A program made the translations under genes and the position numbers. The notes beneath the pieces were generated by a model that saw only the letters and a list, made by a program, of their open reading frames with translations, was not told the origin of the DNA and made no database searches. 64,000 nucleotides of DNA from Alkalicoccus luteus (GTDB lineage Bacteria; Bacillota; Bacilli; Bacillales; Salisediminibacteriaceae): the NCBI GenBank assembly GCA_052061695.1, contig JBPZEY010000006.1. One strand, given 5' to 3'. This document shows, in pieces, positions 1-9,237 of the stretch. The first letter of the stretch is position 1, and every line of letters starts with the position of its first letter.

Positions 1-16
1 TTTAAGATATGCTTCA

Positions 17-46
17 TTGACAGGCTGGAAAACGACTGGCTATAAT
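17..46 (+). promoter_or_regulatory. Sigma-A type promoter of secD-secF
   Basis: TTGACA at 17-22 and TATAAT at 41-46 are separated by 18 nt, which is a consensus housekeeping promoter. A short inverted repeat (TTCCGC at 57-62 with GCGGAA at 79-84) lies in the leader just before the secD ribosome binding site. Confidence 0.8.
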
Positions 47-100
47 GAGGCAGATGTTCCGCCGTACATAAGGCTTGTGCGGAATGGATAGAAGGAGGAC

Positions 101-1432
101 ATGGCATTGGCTAAGAGAAGAAAGGGAGTTCGCAGCAGTCTGATCGCACTCTTTTTCGTGATCATTACAGCGCTTGGAATTTTAATTGCCTCCAACGTTA
201 TGGATCACGTCGATGATATCAGTCTTGGTCTGGATCTCCAGGGTGGTTTCGAAGTGCTGTATGAAGTGCAGCCTCTCGATGGGGAAGAAGGAACAGAAAT
301 TAACCGTGAACTGCTGACAGATACGGTCAGTGCACTGAATGCGCGAATTGACGTGCTCGGCGTGTCAGAACCGAGTATTAATATCGAAGGGGACGACCGG
401 ATCCGCGTACAGCTCGCCGGAGTAGATGATCAGGAGCAGGCGCGCGAGCTTCTGTCCACACAGGCACGACTTGAATTCCGCGATACAGACGACGAGTTGA
501 AAATGGATGGCTCTGACTTGGTAGAAGGCGGAGCTCGTCAAAACTTCAGGGAACAGACGAACGAGCCGATTGTGACTGTTACCGTGGATGATGCGAATTT
601 GTTCGGTGAAATTACGGAAGAAATCTCACAGCGCCCGTTTCCGGATAATCGACTCGTTATCTGGCTGGACTATGAGGAAGGCGATTCGTACGAAGAAGAA
701 ATGCAGCGGGAAGACTCTAAAATCGTCTCAGCACCAAGCGTCGACGAGCGGATCCAATCCCGCGACGTCATGATAACCGGAGATTTTACACAGGAATCTG
801 CGGCTGATCTCGCAGGTATTTTGAATGCAGGAGCACTGCCGGTTGAGCTGGAGGAGCTTCAGCTGAACTCTGTCGGGGCGCAGCTTGGAGAACAGTCGAT
901 GGAGCTTGCCGTATATGCAGGCTTCATTGGGATTGCGCTTATTTTCGGCTATATGCTTCTCTATTACCGGTTTATGGGAATGATCGCTGTGCTTACGCTC
1001 AGCGCGTACATTTACCTGGTGCTTGTCATCTTTAACTGGCTGAACGCTGTTCTCACGCTTCCGGGAATCGCGGCCTTAATACTTGGTGTCGGGATGGCTG
1101 TCGATGCGAATATTATTACGTTTGAGCGGATAAAGGATGAACTCCGCTACGGACGATCGGTGATGAGCGCCTTTAAAGCAGGGAGCAGAAGGTCGCTGTC
1201 GACGATTCTTGATGCGAATATCACGACTATTCTCGCAGCAGGTGTGCTGTTTTATTTCGGTACAAGCGCCGTACAGGGCTTTGCCGTCATGCTGATCGTG
1301 AGCATCCTGACTAGCTTTGTCACAGCTGTATTTGGTGCAAGGCTGCTGCTGGGTCTCTGGGTAAACAGCAGGGCGCTGAACCGCAAGCAGAAGCTTTTTG
1401 GAGTAAAGGAGCGTGAGATTCGTGAACTTTGA
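101..1432 (+). CDS. secD: Protein translocase subunit SecD
   Basis: SecD is the membrane component that, with SecF, uses the proton or sodium gradient to help SecYEG release exported proteins on the outside. The 443-residue product has an N-terminal membrane segment (about 13-31), the SecD signature GLDLQGGF near residues 43-50, a large external domain, and five membrane segments from about residue 268 onward, including the conserved GVGMAVDANIITFERIKDE stretch. The ATG at 101 follows a clear aaggagg site. It overlaps secF by a few bases, so the two are co-translated. In B. subtilis these are one fused protein; here they are two genes. Identification is secure. Confidence 0.97.
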   Translation: MALAKRRKGVRSSLIALFFVIITALGILIASNVMDHVDDISLGLDLQGGFEVLYEVQPLDGEEGTEINRELLTDTVSALNARIDVLGVSEPSINIEGDDRIRVQLAGVDDQEQARELLSTQARLEFRDTDDELKMDGSDLVEGGARQNFREQTNEPIVTVTVDDANLFGEITEEISQRPFPDNRLVIWLDYEEGDSYEEEMQREDSKIVSAPSVDERIQSRDVMITGDFTQESAADLAGILNAGALPVELEELQLNSVGAQLGEQSMELAVYAGFIGIALIFGYMLLYYRFMGMIAVLTLSAYIYLVLVIFNWLNAVLTLPGIAALILGVGMAVDANIITFERIKDELRYGRSVMSAFKAGSRRSLSTILDANITTILAAGVLFYFGTSAVQGFAVMLIVSILTSFVTAVFGARLLLGLWVNSRALNRKQKLFGVKEREIREL

Positions 1433-2375
1433 TCATGAAACGTCGAAGCTGGACTTCGTCCGTCATCGGAAAACGTTTTTCGGCATCACTCTCGCTTATT
1501 TACTGACAGGGATTATTCTGCTGGCAACGATGGGACTCAATTTAGGCATCGACTTTGAAAGCGGAACGACGGTTGATGTGCTGACAGAGGAAGCAGTTAC
1601 TGCCGAAGAAATTGAAAACGAATTTCAGTCAATAGGGTTTGAGCCGGACGATGTTGTCCTGGCCGGAGATAATAACGAGATCGGCCGGGCCTCTTTTATC
1701 GGCGGCCTTGATCAGCAGGAATCAATGCAGATTCAGTCTCATTTTGAAGAAGAGTACGGGGCGGTGCCAAATGTAAGCACAGTTTCTCCTATCGTAGGTC
1801 AGGAGCTAGCGCAAAACGCGATTATTTCTGTGTTAATCGCAACCGTCGGGATCATTATCTACGTAACCATCCGATTTGAGCTTTTATATGGGATTGCTGC
1901 CATCGTCGCTCTGTTTCATGATGCGCTGTTTATCATCACCGTTTTTGCGATTTTACAAATGGAAGTGAACATTCCGTTTATTGCGGCGGTGCTTACGATC
2001 ATAGGTTATTCGATCAATGATACGATCGTCACCTTTGACCGGATCAGGGAAAACATGGAGCGTGAAGAAAAAGTAGAAACTTTCGAAAAGCTCGCCCAAG
2101 TCGTAAATAAAAGCCTCGTGCAGACGCTGGCCCGTTCGATTAACACCGTGCTGACGGTTGTTTTTGCAGCAGGAGCGCTGCTCGTTTTTGGCGGAGATGG
2201 TCTGAGAGTCTTCTCACTGGCGCTTGTCGTTGGTCTTGCAGCTGGAACCTATTCCTCCCTCTTCATTGCAGCTCAGCTGTGGTGCATCATGAAGTACCGC
2301 AGCATCAAGCGAAAACTAGCCAAACAGGCTGAGGAAGAGCGAAAACTGGCTCTGCAGGAAAACAGCACAACATAA
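1422..2375 (+). CDS. secF: Protein translocase subunit SecF
   Basis: SecF is the partner of SecD in the accessory translocase complex. The product carries the SecF signature GLNLGIDFESGTTVDV near the N-terminus and IGYSINDTIVTFDRIRE in the C-terminal membrane bundle of six predicted segments. I chose the GTG at 1422 because the aaggag site at 1405-1411 is about 10 nt upstream; the in-frame GTG at 1413 is only two bases from that site. With the 1422 start the gene overlaps the end of secD by 11 nt. A GC-rich hairpin without a clear T-run follows at 2386-2407, so some readthrough into the CDF gene is possible. Confidence 0.95.
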   Translation: MNFDHETSKLDFVRHRKTFFGITLAYLLTGIILLATMGLNLGIDFESGTTVDVLTEEAVTAEEIENEFQSIGFEPDDVVLAGDNNEIGRASFIGGLDQQESMQIQSHFEEEYGAVPNVSTVSPIVGQELAQNAIISVLIATVGIIIYVTIRFELLYGIAAIVALFHDALFIITVFAILQMEVNIPFIAAVLTIIGYSINDTIVTFDRIRENMEREEKVETFEKLAQVVNKSLVQTLARSINTVLTVVFAAGALLVFGGDGLRVFSLALVVGLAAGTYSSLFIAAQLWCIMKYRSIKRKLAKQAEEERKLALQENSTT

Positions 2376-2435
2376 AGAAATTCCGCCCCCGGAACTGTAT
2401 CCGGGGGTATCGTCGCTTGAACAGGAGGAACTGGC

Positions 2436-3344
2436 ATGCTGGATGACGGAGACGTTCGCTATAAAAAAGTGCAGCTTGGAGCTTGGATCGGTATCGCTGG
2501 AAATGCTGTGTTAGCAACTGTAAAAGGAATTGTCGGCACAGTAGCAGACAGCAGGGCCCTCACAGCAGATGCACTCCACTCCGCCGCTGATGTCGTCAGC
2601 TCGATCGCGGTGCTGATCGGGGTCAGGGCCGCTCAGCAGCCGCCCGATGAAGATCATCCTTACGGTCACGGCAAGGCGGAAACGGTCACTGCTATTATCG
2701 TTTCTGTCCTGCTCTTTGTCGTCGGAATAGAAGTAGCTTTCAGTGCAGGTCAGGCTTTCTTTCAGGAAGTGCCCGTTCCGGGTCAGGCTGCTGTTTATGC
2801 AGCGTTGTTTTCCATTGTTGTGAAAGAGGCGATGTTTCAATATAAAGTAAGATTGGGTAAAAAGTATAAAAGCGATGCTTTAATCACAGACGCCTGGCAT
2901 CACCGCAGCGATGTTCTGTCGTCTTTGGCTGTGTTAATCGGTGCCGGGGCAGCAGTATTTGGGTCTGCGGCCGGTATGGAAGCAGCGGTTTATGCAGATC
3001 CGGCAGCTACCATTGTCGTCGCGCTGCTAATCATGAAAATGGGATGGAGTCTTGGTTCTGAAGCGATACACCAGTCAATGGATCATGTGCTTCATGATGA
3101 AGATACAGTCTGGATGTATGAAGCAGCAGCCTCTGTTGAAGGCGTTGTCAACGTGGATGAATTGCTGGCGAGAGAGCACGGTTACTATGTGATTATTGAT
3201 ATTAAAGTTTCTGTCGATCCTTACATCACGGTCGAAGCTGGTCACGCGATCGGCAAGCAGGTCAAACGCAAGCTGATTGAAGCGGGGTATGTTCACGATG
3301 TCCGTGTACATATTAATCCAAGCTCAGAGGAGGAAAAGCTATGA
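2436..3344 (+). CDS. Cation diffusion facilitator family metal efflux transporter
   Basis: This is a 302-residue CDF-family transporter, which exports divalent cations (Mn, Zn, Fe or similar) in exchange for protons. Four to six membrane segments occupy the first 210 residues. The metal-site motifs are visible: ALTADALHSAADV near residues 35-47, HPYGHGKAE near 70-78 and DAWHHRSDV near 151-159, followed by a cytosolic C-terminal domain. Aspartate and histidine positions match the Mn/Fe-type members such as FieF and MneP, but substrate cannot be fixed from sequence alone. It overlaps the next gene by 4 nt (ATGA), so the two form an operon. An aggagga site precedes the ATG. Confidence 0.93.
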   Translation: MLDDGDVRYKKVQLGAWIGIAGNAVLATVKGIVGTVADSRALTADALHSAADVVSSIAVLIGVRAAQQPPDEDHPYGHGKAETVTAIIVSVLLFVVGIEVAFSAGQAFFQEVPVPGQAAVYAALFSIVVKEAMFQYKVRLGKKYKSDALITDAWHHRSDVLSSLAVLIGAGAAVFGSAAGMEAAVYADPAATIVVALLIMKMGWSLGSEAIHQSMDHVLHDEDTVWMYEAAASVEGVVNVDELLAREHGYYVIIDIKVSVDPYITVEAGHAIGKQVKRKLIEAGYVHDVRVHINPSSEEEKL

Positions 3345-3658
3345 AAGGGCAATGGGGTTTAATTGCAGGACTGATTGTGATCCTGATCATTGCAATTTTC
3401 GCTGTTATTAACGTCGATCCTGTAGAAGTTAACTTTCTCTTTGGTCAGGGGGACTGGCCGCTCGTACTGGTTATTTTAGCGTCTGTTCTGATGGGGGCAG
3501 TGACTGCCGGCTTAGTCGGCATGTATAAGATTTACCAGCTTCAACAGGAAATAAAGCAGCTGAAGCAGGAGCGGGAAGCGTCCGATAAAGACAATCAAAA
3601 GCGCAGAAAAGACCGGAAAAAGAATGATCCGCCTCCAGCACCTGAGGCAGGTAAATAA
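3341..3658 (+). CDS. LapA-domain (DUF1049) small membrane protein, YrvD-like
   Basis: A 105-residue protein with two membrane segments (about 7-25 and 40-64) followed by a basic coiled-coil tail rich in Lys, Glu and Gln and a short proline-rich end. This is the LapA/DUF1049 architecture; the B. subtilis equivalent YrvD sits at the same place beside recJ. In Gram-negative bacteria LapA helps control lipopolysaccharide assembly, but the role in Gram-positives is unknown. It is translationally coupled to the CDF gene by an ATGA overlap and is followed by a strong terminator. Confidence 0.85.
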   Translation: MKGQWGLIAGLIVILIIAIFAVINVDPVEVNFLFGQGDWPLVLVILASVLMGAVTAGLVGMYKIYQLQQEIKQLKQEREASDKDNQKRRKDRKKNDPPPAPEAGK

Positions 3659-3705
3659 GGCGCATCTCTTCGCACACATCGAGTAACCTTATGTTAAATT
3701 CAGAT

Positions 3706-3742
3706 AAAGCCGCTTCGACCGGATGTCGAAGCGGCTTTTCAT
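3706..3742 (+). terminator. Rho-independent terminator after the LapA-domain gene
   Basis: A 14-bp perfect stem (AAAGCCGCTTCGAC at 3706-3719, complement at 3725-3738) with a 5-nt loop is followed by TTTTC. It ends the CDF-LapA unit. Confidence 0.9.
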
Positions 3743-3981
3743 TGTTAATTAGGTGATGCTGTTGCAGCGATCCCCCCTGGATCCGCATTGCACTTGAATC
3801 AAAAACAGACAAACTCTGATCGGGGGTGCTTAACCTGCCAAAAAGTCGGACTGAAAAATGGAGCTTCGTAAACATCCATCGTATTACCTGTTCAGAAGCA
3901 GGAGGCGTCAATCCGGGACTCTTGACAGGTTTGTTTCCAACCGGCAGCTTATGTATAATGTACAAGTCAGGGGGAATACAG
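3739..3981 (+). promoter_or_regulatory. Leader and promoter region of recJ
   Basis: No gene is supported here, although an open frame runs through it. TATAAT at 3954-3959 with TTGTTT at 3931-3936 (17-nt spacing) is a plausible promoter giving a very short leader. A separate TTGACA at 3922-3927 is too far upstream (26 nt) to serve the same -10. A run of C (3771-3777) could pair with GGGGG near 3821-3826. Confidence 0.5.
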
Positions 3982-6318
3982 ATGCTTCATTCATCATCCA
4001 AATGGATAATTACGAATCCCGCAGACGGACCGGTCCAGGACGTTCAGCAGCGAACAGGACTAACCTCTATAGCCGCTAAATTTCTAGTGCAGCGGGGTTT
4101 TGAAACAGATGAACAAATTCAGCTGTTTTTAAAAGGTACAACGGAACAACTGCATGATCCATTTCTTATGAAAGATATGGAAAAAGCAGTAAACCGCATA
4201 CATAAAGCGATCATGGATAAGGAACGCATTCTTGTTTTTGGAGATTATGATGCTGATGGCGTTACCAGCACGTCTCTTTTATATACAGCATTGACGCTCG
4301 CTGGAGCCGAGGCAGCCTGGTATGTCCCAAACCGGTTTACTGAAGGCTACGGCCCGAACGAACCTGCGTTTAAACAAGCTGCCGAAGAAGGTGTCACCTT
4401 GATTATCACAGTTGATACCGGCATTTCTGGTGTGAAGGAAGCTGATGCTGCTAAAGAGCTGGGCGTCGACTTAATCATTACAGACCATCACGAGCCGCCG
4501 CCGGCACTGCCTGATGGCTTTGCTGTCATCAATCCTAAGCAGGAAGACTGCGGGTATCCATTTAAGGAGCTGGCCGGTGTCGGCGTCGCTTTTAAAGTAG
4601 CACAGGCCTTGCTCGGGCGGCTTCCAAACGAATTTTTTGATCTTGCAGCGGTCGGAACCATCGCCGATTTAGTGCCTTTAGAGGACGAGAACCGAATTCT
4701 GGCAGCCGAGGGACTGAAGGCTATGCAGGGGCGCCTCCGTCCCGGACTGGAAGCCTTGTTGAAGGCAGCCGGCACGAGCCGCGATGAGCTGGATGAAGAA
4801 ACAGTTGGCTTTGTCATCGGACCTCGTCTGAATGCTGCAGGCAGGCTTGATTCCGCTGACCCTGCCGTAGAACTGCTTCTGACGCAGGATCCAAGCGAAG
4901 CAGAGGATACAGCTAGTATGATTGATGGGCTGAATCGGGAACGGCAGGAGCTTGTGAAAGAAATTGCTGCTGAAGCAGAGCAGAAAGTAGAAGAGCAAGG
5001 TGTTCCGCCCGTAATCATTGTTGCAGGAGAAGGATGGAATCCAGGAGTGATCGGGATTGTAGCCAGCCGGCTTGTCGAGCGGTTTTATCGTCCGACAATC
5101 GTGCTCAGCCTGCTTGAAGACGGAAAGACGGCAAAAGGTTCTGCGAGAAGCATCGAGGGCTTTGACATGTTTCAGTCTCTTTCTAAATTCCGGGATCTCC
5201 TGCCTCATTTTGGCGGACATCCGATGGCGGCTGGATTAACGATGGAGCGAAAGGATATCGACAGCTTACGCAGCGGCCTCATTCAAATTGCTGACGAAAC
5301 GTTAACAGCAGAAGATTATCTGAAGAAAATTCACGTCGATCTCGAAGTTTCTGTTGATGAAATCAGTGTAAAAACAATTCAGGATCTGGCTGCTATGGCT
5401 CCCTTCGGCATGGGGAATCCTGCGCCAAAAATCCTGATCCGACGTGCATTAGTGGAGCAGGCGAAGGTGATCGGTTCTACAAAAGATCATTTAAAGCTGA
5501 CGCTTACGAACAGTGATCACAGCTCCTCGCTGGACGTGATCGCCTTTCGAATGGGAGCGGCAGAGAAGTCTATTTCGCCTCTGGCTGCACTTTCTGCTGT
5601 CGGCAAACTTTCCATCAATGAATGGAATGGACGCGTGAAACCGCAGATGATCGTAGAGGATATAAAGATTGATGAGTGGCAGCTGTTTGATCACCGGGGC
5701 AGCCGTCAGTATTTAACCAAGCAAACGGAGCCTCGCGTCCTCGTGCATTTCAGCGAATCGGCTCCTGCAGAAACGCCGGATACGTGGGAAACGGTCTGCT
5801 GTGCGAATCCGGAAGAAGCAGCTCCCGTTCTCGCAAAAGCGTCACATGTTACGCTGTATGATACTCCGGACTCCATGAAACAGCTGCGAACCGTTATGCA
5901 GCAGCTCACATCACTAGAGCAGCTTGATGTCGTGTTCCATGATGAGAATGATTACTTTTTTTCACCGGCTCCCTCGCGTGATCAATTTAAATGGTATTAC
6001 GCATTTCTTCAAAAACGCGGATCATTTGATATGAATCAGCACTTGAAAAAGCTCGCCGTTCACAAGGGTTGGAGCGAATCAATGATTTCTTTCATGTCAA
6101 ACGTGTTTTTTGAGCTCGGATTTGTTAAAATAAACGATGGTGTTATTTCTGTTAACGATCGTCCTGAGAAACGGGATTTGTCGGAATCAGAGCTTTACAC
6201 TTCCAGACTGGAAAAAACAAACATTCAGCAGGAGCTTTGCTACTCAACGTACCGCTCCCTGAAAAAACAGCTGGATCAGATGACGAATACGGCAAGTGTG
6301 GAGACGCACAGCCGTTAG
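3982..6318 (+). CDS. recJ: Single-stranded-DNA-specific exonuclease RecJ
   Basis: RecJ is the 5'-3' single-strand DNA exonuclease of recombination and mismatch or base-excision repair. The 778-residue product has the DHH phosphoesterase motifs: FGDYDADGVTSTSLLYT (motif I), IITDHHEPP (DHH), the DHHA1 motif HFGGHPMAAGL, and then the OB-fold and the Gram-positive C-terminal extension. The open frame extends upstream, but the ATG at 3982 has the only good ribosome binding site (tcaggggg) and gives the usual length (B. subtilis about 786). The stop codon overlaps the ribosome binding site of apt, so they are probably co-transcribed. Confidence 0.96.
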   Translation: MLHSSSKWIITNPADGPVQDVQQRTGLTSIAAKFLVQRGFETDEQIQLFLKGTTEQLHDPFLMKDMEKAVNRIHKAIMDKERILVFGDYDADGVTSTSLLYTALTLAGAEAAWYVPNRFTEGYGPNEPAFKQAAEEGVTLIITVDTGISGVKEADAAKELGVDLIITDHHEPPPALPDGFAVINPKQEDCGYPFKELAGVGVAFKVAQALLGRLPNEFFDLAAVGTIADLVPLEDENRILAAEGLKAMQGRLRPGLEALLKAAGTSRDELDEETVGFVIGPRLNAAGRLDSADPAVELLLTQDPSEAEDTASMIDGLNRERQELVKEIAAEAEQKVEEQGVPPVIIVAGEGWNPGVIGIVASRLVERFYRPTIVLSLLEDGKTAKGSARSIEGFDMFQSLSKFRDLLPHFGGHPMAAGLTMERKDIDSLRSGLIQIADETLTAEDYLKKIHVDLEVSVDEISVKTIQDLAAMAPFGMGNPAPKILIRRALVEQAKVIGSTKDHLKLTLTNSDHSSSLDVIAFRMGAAEKSISPLAALSAVGKLSINEWNGRVKPQMIVEDIKIDEWQLFDHRGSRQYLTKQTEPRVLVHFSESAPAETPDTWETVCCANPEEAAPVLAKASHVTLYDTPDSMKQLRTVMQQLTSLEQLDVVFHDENDYFFSPAPSRDQFKWYYAFLQKRGSFDMNQHLKKLAVHKGWSESMISFMSNVFFELGFVKINDGVISVNDRPEKRDLSESELYTSRLEKTNIQQELCYSTYRSLKKQLDQMTNTASVETHSR

Positions 6319-6331
6319 GAGGAAAAAACGA

Positions 6332-6844
6332 ATGGATTTTAAGCAGTACGTAACAGTAGTAGAAGATTTTCCAAAAGAAGGTATCCGCTTTAAGGATATT
6401 ACGACGCTGATGGAAAATGGAGAAGCATATAAAAAAGCAATTGAAGCGATGACAGAGTTCGCATACGGCCGGGACATTGATGTTATCGTCGGTCCAGAAG
6501 CACGCGGATTTGTAGTCGGATGTCCGATTGCCGTAGCACTTGGCAAAGGCTTTGTGCCAGTTCGTAAGGCAGGTAAACTGCCTCGGGAAGTGCTGGAAGT
6601 CGATTATGGACTTGAATATGGTAAAGATTCCCTTAATATTCATAAAGGGTCCATTAAGCCGGGTCAGCGTGTCCTGATTACAGATGATCTGCTTGCAACC
6701 GGAGGCACCATCGAAGCAACCATCAAAATGGTTGAAAAAATGGGCGGCGTTGTGGCGGGGATCGCCTTCATGATCGAGCTGAGCTATCTTGACGGGGCTG
6801 ACCGTCTGAAAGAGTACGACGTATTTACGCTCATGACATATTAA
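6332..6844 (+). CDS. apt: Adenine phosphoribosyltransferase
   Basis: This enzyme salvages adenine with PRPP to make AMP. The 170-residue length and the PRPP-binding loop VLITDDLLATGGT near residues 111-123 are typical, as is the N-terminal FPKEGIRFKDITTLM stretch. The ATG at 6332 follows taggagg, which overlaps the recJ stop; an in-frame GTG at 6296 would lie inside recJ and is not needed. The recJ-apt-relA order is conserved in Bacillus. It is followed by a terminator, which separates it from relA. Confidence 0.96.
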   Translation: MDFKQYVTVVEDFPKEGIRFKDITTLMENGEAYKKAIEAMTEFAYGRDIDVIVGPEARGFVVGCPIAVALGKGFVPVRKAGKLPREVLEVDYGLEYGKDSLNIHKGSIKPGQRVLITDDLLATGGTIEATIKMVEKMGGVVAGIAFMIELSYLDGADRLKEYDVFTLMTY

Positions 6845-6854
6845 TGAGCATTCG

Positions 6855-6895
6855 AGCGGCAGGTTCTTTTTTAACAGAACCATGTCGCTTTCTTG
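6855..6895 (+). terminator. Terminator between apt and relA
   Basis: AGCGGCAGGTTCT (6855-6867) pairs with AGAACCATGTCGCT (6876-6889), with one bulged base, followed by TTCTTGTT. A TATAAT at 6943-6948 downstream could belong to a relA promoter, but its -35 is poor. Confidence 0.7.
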
Positions 6896-7040
6896 TTACA
6901 TAATCTCTATGCAGGACCGTATAAATGCGGGCCGATATAGTATATAATCGGGTTAATTCGACAAACCGGTATATGCCGGAGTGACGCCGCTCCCAGCAGG
7001 AACTTCCCGGAAATCTCTAAAGAAAATGCAGGGTGATTCC

Positions 7041-9221
7041 ATGACCAGTGAACAAGTACTTGAAAAAGCTGCAGAATATTTATCCGCAGATGATACAGCG
7101 TTTCTGCGGGAGGCCTATGAACTGGCAAGGTATGCCCACCGGGAACAGTACAGACGTTCGGGTGAGCCGTATATCTGGCATCCCGTTCAGGTAGCGGGCA
7201 TCCTGGTCGATCTCGGGATGGACCCGGATACAGTAGCGGCGGCTTTTCTGCATGACGTCGTTGAAGACACGGATATCGGTCTGGAAGAAATCGAGCAGAA
7301 GTTTGGTGAGCAGGTTGCCATGCTCGTCGACGGGGTGACGAAGCTCGGGAAGATTAAATATAAGTCCAAGGAAGAGCAGCAGGCGGAAAATCACAGGAAA
7401 ATGTTCGTTGCGATGGCTAAGGACATCCGTGTGATTCTCATTAAGCTTGCTGACCGGCTTCATAATATGCGGACTCTCAAGCATCTGCCTCCGGAAAAAC
7501 AGCGGAGAATCTCAAACGAAACACTGGAGATTTTTGCGCCGCTTGCCCACCGCCTCGGTATATCCAAGATTAAATGGGAGCTGGAGGATACGTCGCTCCG
7601 CTATCTGAATCCGCAGCAGTACTACCGGATCGTGAACTTAATGAAAAAGAAGCGCGTGGAGCGTGAGAGCTACATTGAAGAGGTGCAGGAGCTGTTAAAG
7701 GACCGGCTTGCAGGCATGCAGATCGAAGCGGATATTCATGGTCGTGCCAAGCATATTTACAGCATTTACCGTAAAATGGTGCTGCAGAACAAGCAGTTTA
7801 ACGAAATTTACGATCTGCTCGCCATTCGGATCGTGGTAAAAAGCATTAAAGACTGCTATGCCGTGCTGGGGACTATCCATACACAGTGGAAGCCGATGCC
7901 GGGGCGGTTTAAAGACTATATTGCGATGCCAAAAGCAAACATGTATCAGTCGCTTCATACGACGGTTATCGGACCCAAAGGTGATCCTTTGGAAGTTCAA
8001 ATCCGTTCAGAGGACATGCATAAAGTAGCTGAATTCGGTGTAGCGGCTCACTGGGCTTATAAAGAAGGCAAAACAGTGGATGACGCTGAATCGCTGGAAA
8101 CAAAAATGTCCTGGTTCCGGGAAATTCTCGAATGGCAGAACAACACGAGTGATGCGCAGGAATTCATGGAATCACTGAAGATTGATTTATTTTCCGACAT
8201 GGTTTTCGTATTCTCACCAAAAGGCGACGTGATGGAGCTTCCGAAAGGCTCGGTTCCGCTCGACTTTGCCTACCGGATCCACACCGAAGTTGGCAACCGC
8301 TGTATAGGAGCCAAGGTGAATGGGAAGATGGTTCCCCTTGATCACCAGCTCAAAACGGGGGATATCGTCGAAATTTTAACCTCCAAACACTCATACGGCC
8401 CGAGTCAGGACTGGCTGAAAATCACGCAGAGCTCGCATGCGAAAAACAAGATCAGGCAGTGGTTTAAAAAGGAAAAGCGCGATGAGAATGTTGAAAAAGG
8501 GCGAGACCTCATTGAAAAAGAGATTGAGAAAAAAGGCTTTACGACAAAGCAGGTGCTTACGTCAGACAATTTGTCCAGAGTGATGGATAAATTCAGCTTT
8601 ACGACAGAAGAGGATATGTATGCGGCTGTCGGCTACCACGGCATTACAGCGGCCCAGGTCGTTACACGCCTGACGGATACGCTCCGGCAGGAGGAAGCCG
8701 CGGCAGAAGGCAAAACGCTTACCGAAGCCGTCGGCGATTTGAAGCCTAATCAGCGAGCTGTTCAGAAAAAGGATAAGACCGGGGTAAAGGTAAAAGGAAT
8801 CGACAATTTGATGATCCGTCTTTCCCGCTGCTGTAATCCCGTCCCAGGTGACGAGATCGTCGGCTATATAACAAAAGGGCGCGGCGTCTCCATTCACCGT
8901 GCAGACTGCCCGAATATTCAGCAGGAAGAAGATGCGAGGCTCTTGGAAGTGGATTGGGAGCAACAGCCGAATCAGTCTAAAAATTATGATGTGGATATTG
9001 AAATTTCCGGCTATGACCGTCGGTCCCTCTTAAACGATGTACTTCAGGCAGTAGCAGAAACAAAGACAAATATTCACGCTGTGACGGGAAAAGCAGATAA
9101 AAACAAGATGGCAAGAATAGATATGACGGTATCGATTCAGCATACGGCTCACCTGCAAAAAGTGGTGGATCGCATTAAACAGATTCCGGACATCTATACG
9201 GTACGCCGCGTGATGCATTGA
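7041..9221 (+). CDS. relA: Bifunctional (p)ppGpp synthetase/hydrolase RelA (Rel)
   Basis: Rel makes and degrades (p)ppGpp, the stringent-response alarmone, when uncharged tRNA stalls ribosomes. The 726-residue protein shows the order hydrolase HD domain (FLHDVVEDTD near 69-78), synthetase domain (YQSLHTTVIGP), TGS domain (VFSPKGDVMELPKGSVPLDF), zinc-finger-like region (LSRCCNPVPGDEIVGY) and C-terminal ACT domain. The HD motif is intact, so it should both make and break ppGpp. I chose the ATG at 7041 by similarity to Bacillus Rel and the aggg site; an upstream ATG at 7026 would add five residues. It sits directly before dtd, 16 nt apart. Confidence 0.96.
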   Translation: MTSEQVLEKAAEYLSADDTAFLREAYELARYAHREQYRRSGEPYIWHPVQVAGILVDLGMDPDTVAAAFLHDVVEDTDIGLEEIEQKFGEQVAMLVDGVTKLGKIKYKSKEEQQAENHRKMFVAMAKDIRVILIKLADRLHNMRTLKHLPPEKQRRISNETLEIFAPLAHRLGISKIKWELEDTSLRYLNPQQYYRIVNLMKKKRVERESYIEEVQELLKDRLAGMQIEADIHGRAKHIYSIYRKMVLQNKQFNEIYDLLAIRIVVKSIKDCYAVLGTIHTQWKPMPGRFKDYIAMPKANMYQSLHTTVIGPKGDPLEVQIRSEDMHKVAEFGVAAHWAYKEGKTVDDAESLETKMSWFREILEWQNNTSDAQEFMESLKIDLFSDMVFVFSPKGDVMELPKGSVPLDFAYRIHTEVGNRCIGAKVNGKMVPLDHQLKTGDIVEILTSKHSYGPSQDWLKITQSSHAKNKIRQWFKKEKRDENVEKGRDLIEKEIEKKGFTTKQVLTSDNLSRVMDKFSFTTEEDMYAAVGYHGITAAQVVTRLTDTLRQEEAAAEGKTLTEAVGDLKPNQRAVQKKDKTGVKVKGIDNLMIRLSRCCNPVPGDEIVGYITKGRGVSIHRADCPNIQQEEDARLLEVDWEQQPNQSKNYDVDIEISGYDRRSLLNDVLQAVAETKTNIHAVTGKADKNKMARIDMTVSIQHTAHLQKVVDRIKQIPDIYTVRRVMH

Positions 9222-9237
9222 TTGGAGGATTTCGCAC

